Source of the DNA: Planctomycetota bacterium
GTDB taxonomy: Bacteria; Planctomycetota; UBA1135; UBA2386
Assembly: GCA_020638735.1 (NCBI GenBank)
Contig: JACKHZ010000008.1
Coordinates: forward strand, 310,001-374,000
DNA length: 64,000 nucleotides
Direction of reading: 5' to 3'
Made by a program: the position numbers and the translations under genes. Within the stretch, counting starts at the first letter, position 1, and every line of letters starts with the position of its first letter. Positions 1-9,590 of this stretch are shown here, in pieces. The notes under the pieces were generated by a model that was given only the letters and a program-made list of their open reading frames with translations, did not search any database and had not been told where the DNA came from.

Positions 1-1
1 G

Positions 2-484
2 CACATCACCATCGACGGCGTCGAATACGAGGCGTTCAACACCTCGGGCGGCCTCGGCACGCTGGCGATCACGCTCAAGGACCGCGTCGCCAACGTCAAC
101 TACAAGACGATGCGCTACCCGGGCCACTGCGAGCTGATGAAGTTCCTGCTGCACGACCTGCACATGCAGGACGCGACGGACCAGCTGAAGGTCATCTTCG
201 AGCGCGCGCTGCCGGGCACGCTGCAGGACCAGATCGTGATCTTCGTCAGCGCCACCGGCATGTTCCACGGCAAGCTGACCGAGCGCACCTACGCCAAGAC
301 GATCTACCACCAGAAGATCGACGGCCGCGACTGGAGCGGCATCCAGATCACGACCGCGGCCGGCGTCACGGCGATCGTGGACATGCTGCACGACGGGCTG
401 CTGCCGTCGAGCGGCTTCCTCAAGATGGAGGACGTCGACTACGAGGCGTTCCTGAAGAACCGCTTCGGCCAGTACTACGCCTGA
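2..484 (+). CDS. Saccharopine dehydrogenase family protein, C-terminal part (partial)
   Basis: This reading frame is open from base 2 and its start lies left of the window. The visible 160 residues match the C-terminal substrate domain of the saccharopine dehydrogenase/carboxynorspermidine synthase family: a GGLGTL element followed by NYKTMRYPGHCELMKF is characteristic. The family uses NAD(P) to form or cleave a secondary amine between lysine or a polyamine precursor and an oxo-acid. The NAD-binding Rossmann half is not in view, so lysine catabolism cannot be separated from carboxynorspermidine synthesis. The end is a clean TGA, and the next gene begins 62 bases later on the same strand. Confidence 0.8.
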   Translation, partial: HITIDGVEYEAFNTSGGLGTLAITLKDRVANVNYKTMRYPGHCELMKFLLHDLHMQDATDQLKVIFERALPGTLQDQIVIFVSATGMFHGKLTERTYAKTIYHQKIDGRDWSGIQITTAAGVTAIVDMLHDGLLPSSGFLKMEDVDYEAFLKNRFGQYYA

Positions 485-546
485 GCACCGTTCCGGGACC
501 AGCTGAGGCTGGCCCCGCAGCGGGACCGGCGCCATCATCCGGCGCC

Positions 547-1761
547 ATGCCGAAGTTCCCGCTGCTCTGCGCGATGATGTTCCTCCAGTTCTTCGTCTGG
601 GGGAGCTGGTACGTGACCGCTGGCACCTTCGTCCCGGCGATGGACTGGCCCGGCGCGACGACCGGCTGGGTGTACTCGGCCGGGCCGATCGCGGCGATGA
701 TCACGCCGCTGTTCCTCGGCCTGTTCGCCGACCGCTTCTTCGCTTCGCAGCGCGTGCTGGCGACGATGCACGCGCTCGGCGCGGTGGTGATGCTGTGGCT
801 GATCCCCGACGCGATCGGCAGCAAGGACGCCGCCGCGTTCGAACAATACGTGCTGGTCTACATGCTGTGCTACATGCCGACGCTCGGCCTCAGCAACACC
901 GTCGCGCTGACGCACATCGCCGACGCCGAACGGCAGTTTCCGATCGCCCGCGTGTTCGGCACGCTCGGCTGGATCGCCGCGGTGTCGCTGGTCTCGAAGG
1001 GCCTGTCGGGCGACAAGTCCCCGGTGATGTTCGAGGTCGCCGGCTACAGCTCGGTGGCGATGGCGGTGCTGAGCATGCTGCTGCCGCACACCCCGCCGCC
1101 CGCGGCCGGCAAGAAGGTCAACGTCGTCGAGACGCTCGGCCTCGGCGCGCTCGAGCTGCTGAAGAACCCCGCCTTCGCGGTGTTCCTGCTGTGCTCGTTC
1201 CTGATCTGCATCCCGCTCGCCGGCTACTACGCCTACGGCAACCAGTTCGCCGGCACGGTGTGGCCCGAGCCCGGCTTCTACATGGCGTTCGGGCAATGGG
1301 CCGAGGTGCTGTTCATGCTGGTGATGCCGCTGTGCTTCCGCAGGCTCGGCGTCAAGTGGATGCTGGCGATCGGCATGCTGGCCTGGGTCGTGCGCTACGG
1401 CCTGTGGTCGTTCGGCGCCGGCGATTCACCGGTCGGCTGGATGGTGCTCGGCGGCATCCTGCTGCACGGCATCTGCTACGACTTCTTCTTCGTCACCGGC
1501 CAGATCTACGTCGACCAGCGGTCGCGGCCCGAGATCCGCGGCCAGGCGCAGAGCTTCCTCGTCATCATGACGCAGGGCCTCGGCATGTTCCTCGGCGCGC
1601 AGATCATGACCGCGATCGTCGCCGACAACACCGCCGGAGACGCCAAGGACTGGGGACGCATCTGGCTGCTGCCGTGCCTCGGCGCCGGCGCGATCCTGCT
1701 GGTGTTCGTCGCGCTGTTCCGCGGCTCGCGCGGCCGCGCCGCTCAGCCGTCGGCCGAGTAG
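547..1761 (+). CDS. MFS transporter, nucleoside:H+ symporter (NupG-like) family
   Basis: A 404-residue integral membrane protein with about twelve hydrophobic segments. The N-terminus (MFLQFFVWGSWYVTAG) and the first cytoplasmic loop with GLFADRFFASQR are typical of the NupG/XapB-like nucleoside symporter branch of the major facilitator superfamily, common in Planctomycetota and Bacteroidota. Expected role: proton-driven import of nucleosides or related small molecules at the inner membrane. Substrate is inferred from family only. The 3' end overlaps the convergent cupin gene by 19 bases, so the two transcripts are antisense at their ends. No Shine-Dalgarno sequence is obvious before the ATG. 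Confidence 0.8.
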   Translation: MPKFPLLCAMMFLQFFVWGSWYVTAGTFVPAMDWPGATTGWVYSAGPIAAMITPLFLGLFADRFFASQRVLATMHALGAVVMLWLIPDAIGSKDAAAFEQYVLVYMLCYMPTLGLSNTVALTHIADAERQFPIARVFGTLGWIAAVSLVSKGLSGDKSPVMFEVAGYSSVAMAVLSMLLPHTPPPAAGKKVNVVETLGLGALELLKNPAFAVFLLCSFLICIPLAGYYAYGNQFAGTVWPEPGFYMAFGQWAEVLFMLVMPLCFRRLGVKWMLAIGMLAWVVRYGLWSFGAGDSPVGWMVLGGILLHGICYDFFFVTGQIYVDQRSRPEIRGQAQSFLVIMTQGLGMFLGAQIMTAIVADNTAGDAKDWGRIWLLPCLGAGAILLVFVALFRGSRGRAAQPSAE

Positions 1762-2351
1762 CTCAGGCAGCGCGTCTCGGCGCGGTAGAGGTCGCCCTCC
1801 CCCGCCGGTAGGAACACCTGGCAGCGCTCCATCTCGCCGCCGTAGACGTGCACCGTCACCGCACGCGCGTCGAACGGGTTGTGGATCACGTGGTAGTCGA
1901 ACGGCGGGATCAGCGAGCCGGCCTCGCCGACCCCGGCGGTGACCTCGGCGGCGCGCGCGAAGCGCACCTGTTCACCGTCGCCGCCGCCGGCGCCCGACAC
2001 CTCGCTGCGGTCGTACGACGTCACCACGATGCGTCCGGCCTGCACGCACTCGACGCACCACATGCCGCAGTGGTCGTGGATCGGCGTGCCCTGACCGGAC
2101 TCCCAGGTCATCGCCACGATCGTGTAGCGGCCCTGAGGGTCGCGGTGCAGCAGGTGCCGCCCGTACTTGTCGCCGCCGGTGCGCGGCAGCACGCGGTCGA
2201 GGCCGCCCTGGTCCGCCGCGGCGTAGCGTTCGAGCCCGGCCTTGACGCCGGCGCAGATCGACTGCGAACAGTCGGCGCCGACGGCGGCGTCGAGGCAGGC
2301 GACCAGCGCGGCGAGCGGCGAACCGGGGGAGCGATCGTGGGCGGCGGACAT
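1743..2351 (-). CDS. Cysteine dioxygenase-like cupin protein
   Basis: The product has 202 residues from the ATG at 2351; longer upstream readings only add low-complexity arginine/serine sequence. It resembles the type I cysteine dioxygenase/3-mercaptopropionate dioxygenase family: the PIHDHCGMWC segment supplies two of the three iron-binding histidines (HxH), and PPFDYHVIHN later supplies the third. A thiol dioxygenase would oxidise cysteine or a related thiol to a sulfinate using O2. The cysteine in WCVEC lies where mammalian enzymes carry the Cys of the Cys-Tyr crosslink, but I cannot confirm the tyrosine partner. It converges on the MFS gene with overlapping ends. Substrate is uncertain. 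Confidence 0.75.
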   Translation of the reverse strand: MSAAHDRSPGSPLAALVACLDAAVGADCSQSICAGVKAGLERYAAADQGGLDRVLPRTGGDKYGRHLLHRDPQGRYTIVAMTWESGQGTPIHDHCGMWCVECVQAGRIVVTSYDRSEVSGAGGGDGEQVRFARAAEVTAGVGEAGSLIPPFDYHVIHNPFDARAVTVHVYGGEMERCQVFLPAGEGDLYRAETRCLSYSADG

Positions 2352-2379
2352 CGGCTCGATTGGAGCGACAGGCCGCGGC

Positions 2380-3348
2380 TCAGAACAGCGTGAAGCGCAG
2401 GCCGTTGCTGACCACGAACGGCAGCGGCGCGCCGCTCGGCAGGTCGAGGATCGCGAACTGCGAGTTGAAGATCGCGCCGGCCAGCGCCGGCACGTTCGGG
2501 ATCGGGAACGGGAACACCACATGGCCGGCGTAGCCGGTCGAGTGCTGGGCGCGTTCGTTGGCGCCGGTGCCGGTGGTCACGACCGGCACGTAGGCGAGGT
2601 CCGTGTGCAGCTCGCAGCCGACCGGACCGCCGGGGATCAGGAAGCTGACCCAGGAAGGATCGGTGCCGAGCACGCAGGCGCCGATGCTGCCCGCCGGGAA
2701 GTTGCACGCCTCGAGCGTGAAGTCGGTGTCACCGATCGTCGGCGCGTGGTTGGTGAACATGCCCGGCAAGGCACCCTGCGAGGTGCCGCAGCCGAGACCG
2801 ATCGGCGTGACGCCCTGGGCGTCGAGCAGCCCGCAGAAGCCGCGCCACTTCGGCGCCCACGAGGTCGCCTGCGTCTGCCACGACGAGCCGTTCCACGAGC
2901 AGGTCGTGGCCTGCACGCCGCCCGGCTCCTCCGGCGTCTCGCTGAAGCCCGGCTCACGCCACACCAGCCAGTAGGTCTGGCCGGCGTTGCAGACCACCGG
3001 CGTGTCGAAGTTGGCGCCGTGCCAATCCACTCCGAGGCTGATCTCGCTGCGGAACGTGCCGCCGCCCAGCCGCTGCCCCGGCGTGAAGATGAAGTTGGTG
3101 TCCCAGATCTCGAGCGTCATGAAGCCCGAGCCGGTCAAGAACGTGTTGCCGGTGTAGACCTGCGCCGACTGCAGCACCAACGGCTGCGCCGGCGTGAACT
3201 GCCAGGCATACGCGTTGGGCCCGGCGAAGCCGTAGGCCGTGAGGCTGCCGGTGGTCGACGTGTTGGCGTCGTTGAACGAGATGCAGGGTGGCGTCTGGGC
3301 GGACAACAGCGTGCTCAGGGCCGCGACGATCGACAGGCGCAGGATCAT
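2380..3348 (-). CDS. Secreted protein of a Planctomycetota surface family
   Basis: A 322-residue protein with a short Sec signal peptide (MILRLSIVAALSTLLSAQ). ATG at 3348 is preferred over the in-frame GTG at 3354 because a GAGGAG sequence sits five bases before the ATG but abuts the GTG. The middle is a beta-rich domain that may belong to an extracellular carbohydrate- or surface-binding fold (inference). The last 120 residues start with GLGCGTS, contain a GGPVGCELH segment and end NGLRFTLF. I recognise this GCG...GC.L...NGL(R)F arrangement as a recurrent C-terminal module of secreted planctomycete proteins; its function is unknown. It sits alone between a cupin gene and an MFS gene. Confidence 0.7.
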   Translation of the reverse strand: MILRLSIVAALSTLLSAQTPPCISFNDANTSTTGSLTAYGFAGPNAYAWQFTPAQPLVLQSAQVYTGNTFLTGSGFMTLEIWDTNFIFTPGQRLGGGTFRSEISLGVDWHGANFDTPVVCNAGQTYWLVWREPGFSETPEEPGGVQATTCSWNGSSWQTQATSWAPKWRGFCGLLDAQGVTPIGLGCGTSQGALPGMFTNHAPTIGDTDFTLEACNFPAGSIGACVLGTDPSWVSFLIPGGPVGCELHTDLAYVPVVTTGTGANERAQHSTGYAGHVVFPFPIPNVPALAGAIFNSQFAILDLPSGAPLPFVVSNGLRFTLF

Positions 3349-3408
3349 GTTCACTCCTCGGGGTGGCGGGAACGGGTGTGGCGGGAGACCACGGCAGGTC
3401 GCGGGATT

Positions 3409-4626
3409 CTAGCCCGCCCCGAGACGTGGCTGCTCGCGCGTTCGCGGCAAGAACGTCACGACCAGCGCCGACAGCAGCGCGCAGGCGATGCCGACCACCA
3501 GCGCCGGGGCCAGCGAGCCGTATTCGTCGAACGCCGCACCGATCGCCGGCTTCAGCGGCAGCTGCACGGCGCGGGCGATCGCGTAGAGCGCGGCCGCCGC
3601 GGTGGCGCGCAGCGCGGCCGGGTAGTGGCGGGCGAACAGCGCGCCGAAGCACGACCAGGTCCCGGCGCCGAGCCCCATCAGGGCGATCGCGACGGTGAAG
3701 GTGCCGAAGTCGGCGCTCACCGAGTCGAGCCACCACAACACCAATGCCTGGCCCGCGGCGAACAGCACGCAGAAGGCGACGAACACACGCAGGCGGCCGA
3801 GCCGCGCCGCGAGCCAGCCGAACGCCACGTCGGCGACGACGTGCACCGCGTTGACCTGGATCTGGAACCAGCCGACGTCGGTCGCCGACACGTGGTGCAG
3901 CCGCATCAGCTGCACCGGCAGCTCGGCGTAGACGCACCAGAAGCCGGCCATGTGCAGCGTCAGCACGATCAGCAGCACCAGCGTCGCGCGGCGCTGGGCC
4001 GGCTCGAGCAGCGCGCGCACGGGCAGCCGCTCGCCGCGCGCCGCGTCGCCGACGCCGCGGTCCGGCCCCGGCATCGACCAGCGGCCGAGCAACGCCAGCG
4101 CGCCGAGCCCCGCCGAGCCGACGAACACCGCGCGCCAGCCGACGCCGTCGAGCGGCGCCACGAAGCACGCCACCGCCGCCGCCAGCGCCATCGCCACCGG
4201 GCTGCCGGCCTGCAGCAGGCCGTGCACGCGGTCCTGTTGGCGACCGGACCAGTAGTCGGCGACCACCGCGTGGCCGATGCCCCACTCGCCGCCGACGCCG
4301 AGACCGGTGACGACGCGCGCCAGCAGCAGCGACCAGAAGCCGCCGGCCATGCCGGTCGACAACGCGCCGAGCGAGAACACGACGATGCTCGCCACCATCG
4401 CGTGGCGTCGGCCGACGCGATCGGCGACGCGGCCGAACACGAACCCGCCGACCGCCGTCGCGAACAAGGACCAGCCCTCGATCCACGCGATCGACGAGTC
4501 GAGCGGCAGGTCGAGCGCCGCTGCGACGTCGCGCTTCAGGAAGCTGAACAGGATCAGGTCGTAGAAGTCGAAGACCCAGCCGAGCCAGCAGAACAGCAGC
4601 ACGCGCAGGCGGCCGCCGGCGAACAT
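3409..4626 (-). CDS. MFS transporter, sugar/metabolite:H+ symporter type
   Basis: A 405-residue protein with twelve predicted membrane segments. The loop motifs GRVADRVGRRHAM (between helices 2 and 3) and VTGLGVGGEWGIG (helix 5 region) match the metabolite:H+ symporter/SV2-like branch of the major facilitator superfamily, which carries aromatic acids, sugars or dicarboxylates. Start ATG at 4626 gives a normal N-terminus running straight into helix 1; the frame remains open far upstream, but that part is the antisense of the neighbouring TauE-type gene. Substrate cannot be deduced from the sequence. Confidence 0.8.
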   Translation of the reverse strand: MFAGGRLRVLLFCWLGWVFDFYDLILFSFLKRDVAAALDLPLDSSIAWIEGWSLFATAVGGFVFGRVADRVGRRHAMVASIVVFSLGALSTGMAGGFWSLLLARVVTGLGVGGEWGIGHAVVADYWSGRQQDRVHGLLQAGSPVAMALAAAVACFVAPLDGVGWRAVFVGSAGLGALALLGRWSMPGPDRGVGDAARGERLPVRALLEPAQRRATLVLLIVLTLHMAGFWCVYAELPVQLMRLHHVSATDVGWFQIQVNAVHVVADVAFGWLAARLGRLRVFVAFCVLFAAGQALVLWWLDSVSADFGTFTVAIALMGLGAGTWSCFGALFARHYPAALRATAAAALYAIARAVQLPLKPAIGAAFDEYGSLAPALVVGIACALLSALVVTFLPRTREQPRLGAG

Positions 4627-4731
4627 GCCGCCACCCGTCGGACCTTCGCCGCTCAAGCCTGCAAACCCTCGCGCCGCACCAGCTGCATGTGCGCCGCACG
4701 TTACCCGCTGGCGCCGCCGCGGCGAACCGGC

Positions 4732-5760
4732 ATGCTTCCCGCGCCTCGGAGCCCCACCCTGCCGCCGCACCCCGACAAGCCGACGTTCCTGCAGAGCCGC
4801 CCGTTCCTGGTGTGGATCGCGGTCGTGCTGACGACGTGGGGCGTGCTCGCGTGGCAGTGGCTGACGCCTGCGTTCGTCGCCGAGAACTGCTACTACCCGC
4901 TGGTGATGTTCGTCGGCGCGTTCGTCGCCGGCTCGACGCCGCAGGGCGGCGGCGCGGTGGCGTTCCCGGTGCTGAGCGTGTTCCTCGACGTCGACCGCTC
5001 GCTGGCGCGCGACTTCAGCCTGATGGTGCAGAGCATCGGCATGACCTCGGCCAGCGTGTTCCTGCTGTCGCAGCCGGGCGCGCTGCGCCGCTACCGGCCC
5101 CTCGCCTGGTGGCTGCCGACGGCGACCGCCGGCTTCGTCTTCGGCATGCTGCTGCTGCAGGAGCTGCGCGACCAGGTCGTGCAGGGGCTGTTCGTCGGCG
5201 GCATGGCGGCGTTCGCGCTCGCCTACTGGCGCAGCGACCACCGCGGCGTCGAGCACGAGGTGCGCATGCGTCGTTGGCTCGATCGGCTGCTGCTCGGCTC
5301 GGTGCTGTTCCTCGGCGGCATCGCCACGAGCCTGTTCGGCACCGGCGTCGACGTGATGATGTTCACGCTGCTGGTGACGTGGTTCGCGATGCGCGAACGG
5401 CACGCCACCGAGCTGACGATCGTCGTGATGGCGTCGCTGAGCGTGGTCGGCTTCGTGTGGCGCGGCCTCGTCGAGAACGCGCTGACCGAGTACCAGGTGC
5501 GCACGTGGCTGTCGGCAGTACCGGTGGTGCTGATCATGGCGCCGGTCGGCACGCTGGTGCTGACGCGCATCTCGGCCGAGTGGCTGATCCGCGGCATCGT
5601 CGTGCTCAACCTGATGCAGCTGACGTGGTTCAACGTGCACCACCCGTCGTGGCCGAAGGCCGCGCTGTCGCTCGGCGTCGGCGCGGCGGCGTTCGGCTTG
5701 TGCTCGTGGTTGATGCTGCGGCTGGCGCGGCGGCGGCGGGCGGTGGTGGTCGCGGCCTGA
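4732..5760 (+). CDS. Sulfite exporter TauE/SafE family membrane protein
   Basis: A 342-residue membrane protein. The N-terminal half carries FVGAFVAGSTPQGGGAVAFPVL, the hallmark glycine/proline-rich hairpin of TauE/SafE (DUF81), and a second pseudo-repeat follows around GGIATSLFGTGVDVMMF. Family members move sulfite, sulfoacetate or related anions across the inner membrane. An alternative ATG at 4687 would add 15 residues; 4732 is preferred because the product then starts shortly before the first helix. A sulfur-related role would fit the thiol dioxygenase-like gene about 2.4 kb away, but that link is only suggestive. The gene is divergent from the MFS gene at 3409-4626. Confidence 0.8.
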   Translation: MLPAPRSPTLPPHPDKPTFLQSRPFLVWIAVVLTTWGVLAWQWLTPAFVAENCYYPLVMFVGAFVAGSTPQGGGAVAFPVLSVFLDVDRSLARDFSLMVQSIGMTSASVFLLSQPGALRRYRPLAWWLPTATAGFVFGMLLLQELRDQVVQGLFVGGMAAFALAYWRSDHRGVEHEVRMRRWLDRLLLGSVLFLGGIATSLFGTGVDVMMFTLLVTWFAMRERHATELTIVVMASLSVVGFVWRGLVENALTEYQVRTWLSAVPVVLIMAPVGTLVLTRISAEWLIRGIVVLNLMQLTWFNVHHPSWPKAALSLGVGAAAFGLCSWLMLRLARRRRAVVVAA

Positions 5761-5902
5761 GCCTCCCCCCCCATCGTGCACATGAGGGTCGTCGGCAATC
5801 GCACGGGGATGCCTCCGTACGCGAGCCGCCATTGCGACCATGAACCACCCAGCGCATCATGACTCCACCATCTCCGCAACAGCTCCGCGGCGCCCAGGCA
5901 CC

Positions 5903-7063
5903 ATGCTCAAGAAGTTCTCCGTTCAACACTTCAAGTCGCTGGTCCGCCTCGAGCTCGATCTGGGCCGCGTGAACGTCTTCATCGGCGCCAACGGCAGCGG
6001 CAAGAGCAACATCCTCGAGGCAATCGGACTGTTGGGAGCCGCGGCATCCGGGACCGTGGACATCGAGTCGTTGGCGAGGCGCGGCGTCCGCCCTGGAGGC
6101 GCTACGAGGTACAAGTCGGCCTTCGCAAACCTGGAACAACTGCCGCACATCCGCCTGTCCGCCCAGTCCGACGCGAGCAACTACGACATCACATTGTGGC
6201 ACCCAGACGCACGCCCTGGCACGCCGTGGCGCTACAAGACCGAGGTGCTGGCTGGAGCCGATGGGCAAGATCCGATCAGCCGGAGTCCGGCGTCGGCCGA
6301 CGAGCAGAAGAAGGACTTCTTGCGGGGGTTCGCAGCGTTGAAGCGAGAGGAGCTCCAGGGGAGCGACCCACGGGCCCGACTTCTCGACGCCCTCGACGCG
6401 TTCCGCATCTGGGAGCCCGTCACGGCAGCAATGCGCCGCACGGACTTCGGCTCGACCCCGATCGCCCTCGATGGATCCGGTCTCGCGCAGGCAGTCCACC
6501 CCTTTCGCGAAGACGGTAGTGACCACCTGCACGCCGCGCTCGAGCAGGCATTGGCTCTGACCAGCTGGGTCCACTCCGTTTTCCTCGGCCATGGAATGGG
6601 ATCGCCTGCCGGCCCACCCGAGCTGATGTTCGTGGATCGCTTCAGTCATGAGGATCGGAATCACGTGTCGGCCTTGGACGCGAGCGAAGGCGCGCTCCAC
6701 GTGTTGTTTTGCCTCGTGCTGGCACTGCATCCGGAGTCACCGCAAGTGCTGGCGATCGACAACTTCGCACAGGCCCTTAATCCCCGTCTCGCAGCACGGT
6801 TGACCGAGCGCTTCCTTGAATGGACGGCCCAGGGCCTGGACCAGCGTCAGGTCTTCCTGACGACTCACATGCCGGCAGTCCTGGACGCACTGCCACTGGC
6901 AGATGACGAAGTCCGGCTGTTCGCGGTGGACAGAACGGCACGAGGTCACACGGTCGCTCGCCGAATCGATCTCGCGCAGGTAGCGGAGAAGCGACCTGCC
7001 GAAGATTGGACACTCTCACGCATGTGGGCAACCGGTCGACTCGGAGCCGTCCCGGATGTCTGA
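5903..7063 (+). CDS. AAA/ABC-type ATPase of a two-gene candidate defence cassette
   Basis: A 386-residue SMC/RecF-like ATPase. It opens with a FSVQHFKSL beta-strand region and a Walker A motif GANGSGKSN (residues 28-36). A signature-like LDASEGALH lies near residue 262, Walker B LAIDNF near 282-287, and an H-loop TTHMP near 318. The residue after the Walker B aspartate is Asn rather than the usual catalytic Glu. The overall plan is that of the AAA_15/AAA_21 ATPases found in OLD-, RloAB- and PARIS-type phage defence systems. It overlaps the downstream TOPRIM-like gene by eight bases, so the two are translationally coupled. Codon use is noticeably less GC-biased than that of the flanking genes, suggesting acquisition by transfer. 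Function in defence is inferred. Confidence 0.75.
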   Translation: MLKKFSVQHFKSLVRLELDLGRVNVFIGANGSGKSNILEAIGLLGAAASGTVDIESLARRGVRPGGATRYKSAFANLEQLPHIRLSAQSDASNYDITLWHPDARPGTPWRYKTEVLAGADGQDPISRSPASADEQKKDFLRGFAALKREELQGSDPRARLLDALDAFRIWEPVTAAMRRTDFGSTPIALDGSGLAQAVHPFREDGSDHLHAALEQALALTSWVHSVFLGHGMGSPAGPPELMFVDRFSHEDRNHVSALDASEGALHVLFCLVLALHPESPQVLAIDNFAQALNPRLAARLTERFLEWTAQGLDQRQVFLTTHMPAVLDALPLADDEVRLFAVDRTARGHTVARRIDLAQVAEKRPAEDWTLSRMWATGRLGAVPDV

Positions 7064-7751
7064 CACGCTGCGGATCGGCCTGGTCGCCGAAGGACCGGGT
7101 GACCACATCGTGATCGAGGCGTTCTTGAGTGCAGTTCTCGATCGCGACTTCGTGCTCACGTCGCTGCAACCGGAGGCTTCGGCATCATTCGGCCCCAGGG
7201 GCAGCGGCTGGACAGGCGTCTACAAGTGGTGCCGCGATACCAAGAACCTTGGCGGAGGCTCCCTCTCTGGTGACCAGACATTGTTCCTGAATCTGGACCT
7301 GGTCATCGTCCACCTCGATGCAGACGTTGCGGGATTCGACTACCCGAGTGGTCGCCTGGAGCCGCTGGCAACGGATGCAGTGCTGCCATGCGAGAAACAG
7401 TGCCCACCAGCAGGCGATTCCGTCGACGCACTGCGCGATGTCGCGCTCACTTGGATGGGAGAATCGACGATGCCGGCACGAACCGTGTTCTGCACGCCAT
7501 CGAAGAGCATGGACACCTGGGTCTTGGCGTCCCTGTTCCCCAACGACTCCGCGGTCGTGGGCCCCCATCCTCTGGAGTGCCTACTCAATACCAAGACGCG
7601 TCTCGAACAACAGCCGAAGAGGACTCGGATCCGCGGCCCGGCCGACCTGCGTCAGCGTCGATCCGAGTTGGTGTCCGCTCTACCACGCATTCGCTCGGCC
7701 CTGATCGAGGCTGACCGATTCTGCCGCGAGCTGCAGGCGACCCTGGCCTGA
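7056..7751 (+). CDS. DUF4276/RloB-like TOPRIM-domain protein, ATPase partner
   Basis: A 231-residue soluble protein whose start overlaps the ATPase gene. Two TOPRIM-type motifs are visible: the glutamate in VAEGPGD (Glu12) and the DxD in VHLDADVAG (Asp88, Asp90). A third conserved stretch, SKSMDTW (149-155), is typical of DUF4276/RloB-like proteins. TOPRIM nucleases bind Mg2+ through exactly this Glu plus DxD set. In related two-gene systems the ATPase senses infection and the TOPRIM subunit cuts nucleic acid. The protein ends in a basic helix. Function is inferred from motifs and gene pairing. Confidence 0.7.
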   Translation: MSDTLRIGLVAEGPGDHIVIEAFLSAVLDRDFVLTSLQPEASASFGPRGSGWTGVYKWCRDTKNLGGGSLSGDQTLFLNLDLVIVHLDADVAGFDYPSGRLEPLATDAVLPCEKQCPPAGDSVDALRDVALTWMGESTMPARTVFCTPSKSMDTWVLASLFPNDSAVVGPHPLECLLNTKTRLEQQPKRTRIRGPADLRQRRSELVSALPRIRSALIEADRFCRELQATLA

Positions 7752-7785
7752 GGCTCGCCGATTCGCGGCCCGGGCGCTGTCGTGC

Positions 7786-7791
7786 TATCGT
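7786..7791 (+). promoter_or_regulatory. Predicted -10 element (TATCGT) for ispG
   Basis: TATCGT ends ten bases before the ispG ATG. If the usual 6-7 base distance to the transcription start holds, the leader would be only a few bases long, and no Shine-Dalgarno sequence is present. The same hexamer, in the context GCTATCGT, precedes the gene at 9591. A -35 box is not clear. Confidence 0.45.
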
Positions 7792-7801
7792 CTTCGCCCG
7801 C

Positions 7802-9025
<1,224 letters not shown>

Positions 9026-9044
9026 CGCAGCAGCAGACACCGCG

Positions 9045-9539
9045 ATGAGCGAACCCTACGTCGACCCGATCTTCGGTCCGCTGCGCGCGGCGGCCAACGG
9101 CTACTGGGGCACGACCGCCATGGTCGGTGGCACCAGCGTCGAACTCGACATGACCCTCGACGGCGCCATCGACGCGGCGGCGATCGCGCGGCTCACGGGC
9201 CACCTGCGCGACCTGCCGCAGCTCGAGGCCCGCGCCCGGGCGGCGCTGCTCGCCGACGTCGACGAAGAGGACTCCGCGGTGCTGCTCTACCGCAGCTTCC
9301 ACGCCGGCGAGCTGGACGCCGAGGAGCTGGCGAAGTGCTTCGGTGGCTCCGACGCCTGGCGCAGCGATCCGTCGGCGCTGATCGCGGCGCTGCGCCTGCA
9401 GCGCATCGGCGTCTACCCCGAGCACGACGACGTGGCGATCGTCGTCGACTTCACGCTCGCCCCCGAGCTCACCGATCACCTGCTCAGCGTCTTCCTCGAT
9501 CCGGACGGCGACGTGATCGCGGTGAACGTCGAGAGCTGA
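9045..9539 (+). CDS. Small conserved protein, DUF2004-like
   Basis: A 164-residue acidic soluble protein. The beginning (DPIFGPLRAA..GYWGTTAMVGG..VELDMTLDG) follows the pattern of DUF2004-type proteins, in which a short beta-sheet domain is followed by an acidic region and a C-terminal alpha/beta segment ending FLDPDGDVIAVNVES. No catalytic motif, signal peptide or membrane segment is visible. It follows ispG by 19 bases and is probably cotranscribed, but nothing suggests a role in isoprenoid synthesis. Function unknown. Confidence 0.6.
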   Translation: MSEPYVDPIFGPLRAAANGYWGTTAMVGGTSVELDMTLDGAIDAAAIARLTGHLRDLPQLEARARAALLADVDEEDSAVLLYRSFHAGELDAEELAKCFGGSDAWRSDPSALIAALRLQRIGVYPEHDDVAIVVDFTLAPELTDHLLSVFLDPDGDVIAVNVES

Positions 9540-9567
9540 CCGGAGCGCGCCGAGGCGAAGGCGCGGC

Positions 9568-9573
9568 TATCGT
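9568..9573 (+). promoter_or_regulatory. Predicted -10 element (TATCGT) for the small membrane protein
   Basis: TATCGT in the context GCTATCGT, identical to the element before ispG, ends 17 bases before the ATG at 9591. The bases between are a C-run without a Shine-Dalgarno sequence. Confidence 0.4.
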
Positions 9574-9590
9574 GCAACGCCCCCCCACCC

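Noticed and set aside
2242..4731. Very long open frame running into the TauE/SafE gene
   Set aside because: The part before 4732 is low-complexity Arg/Ala sequence antisense to two real genes; only the C-terminal 342 residues form a protein family.
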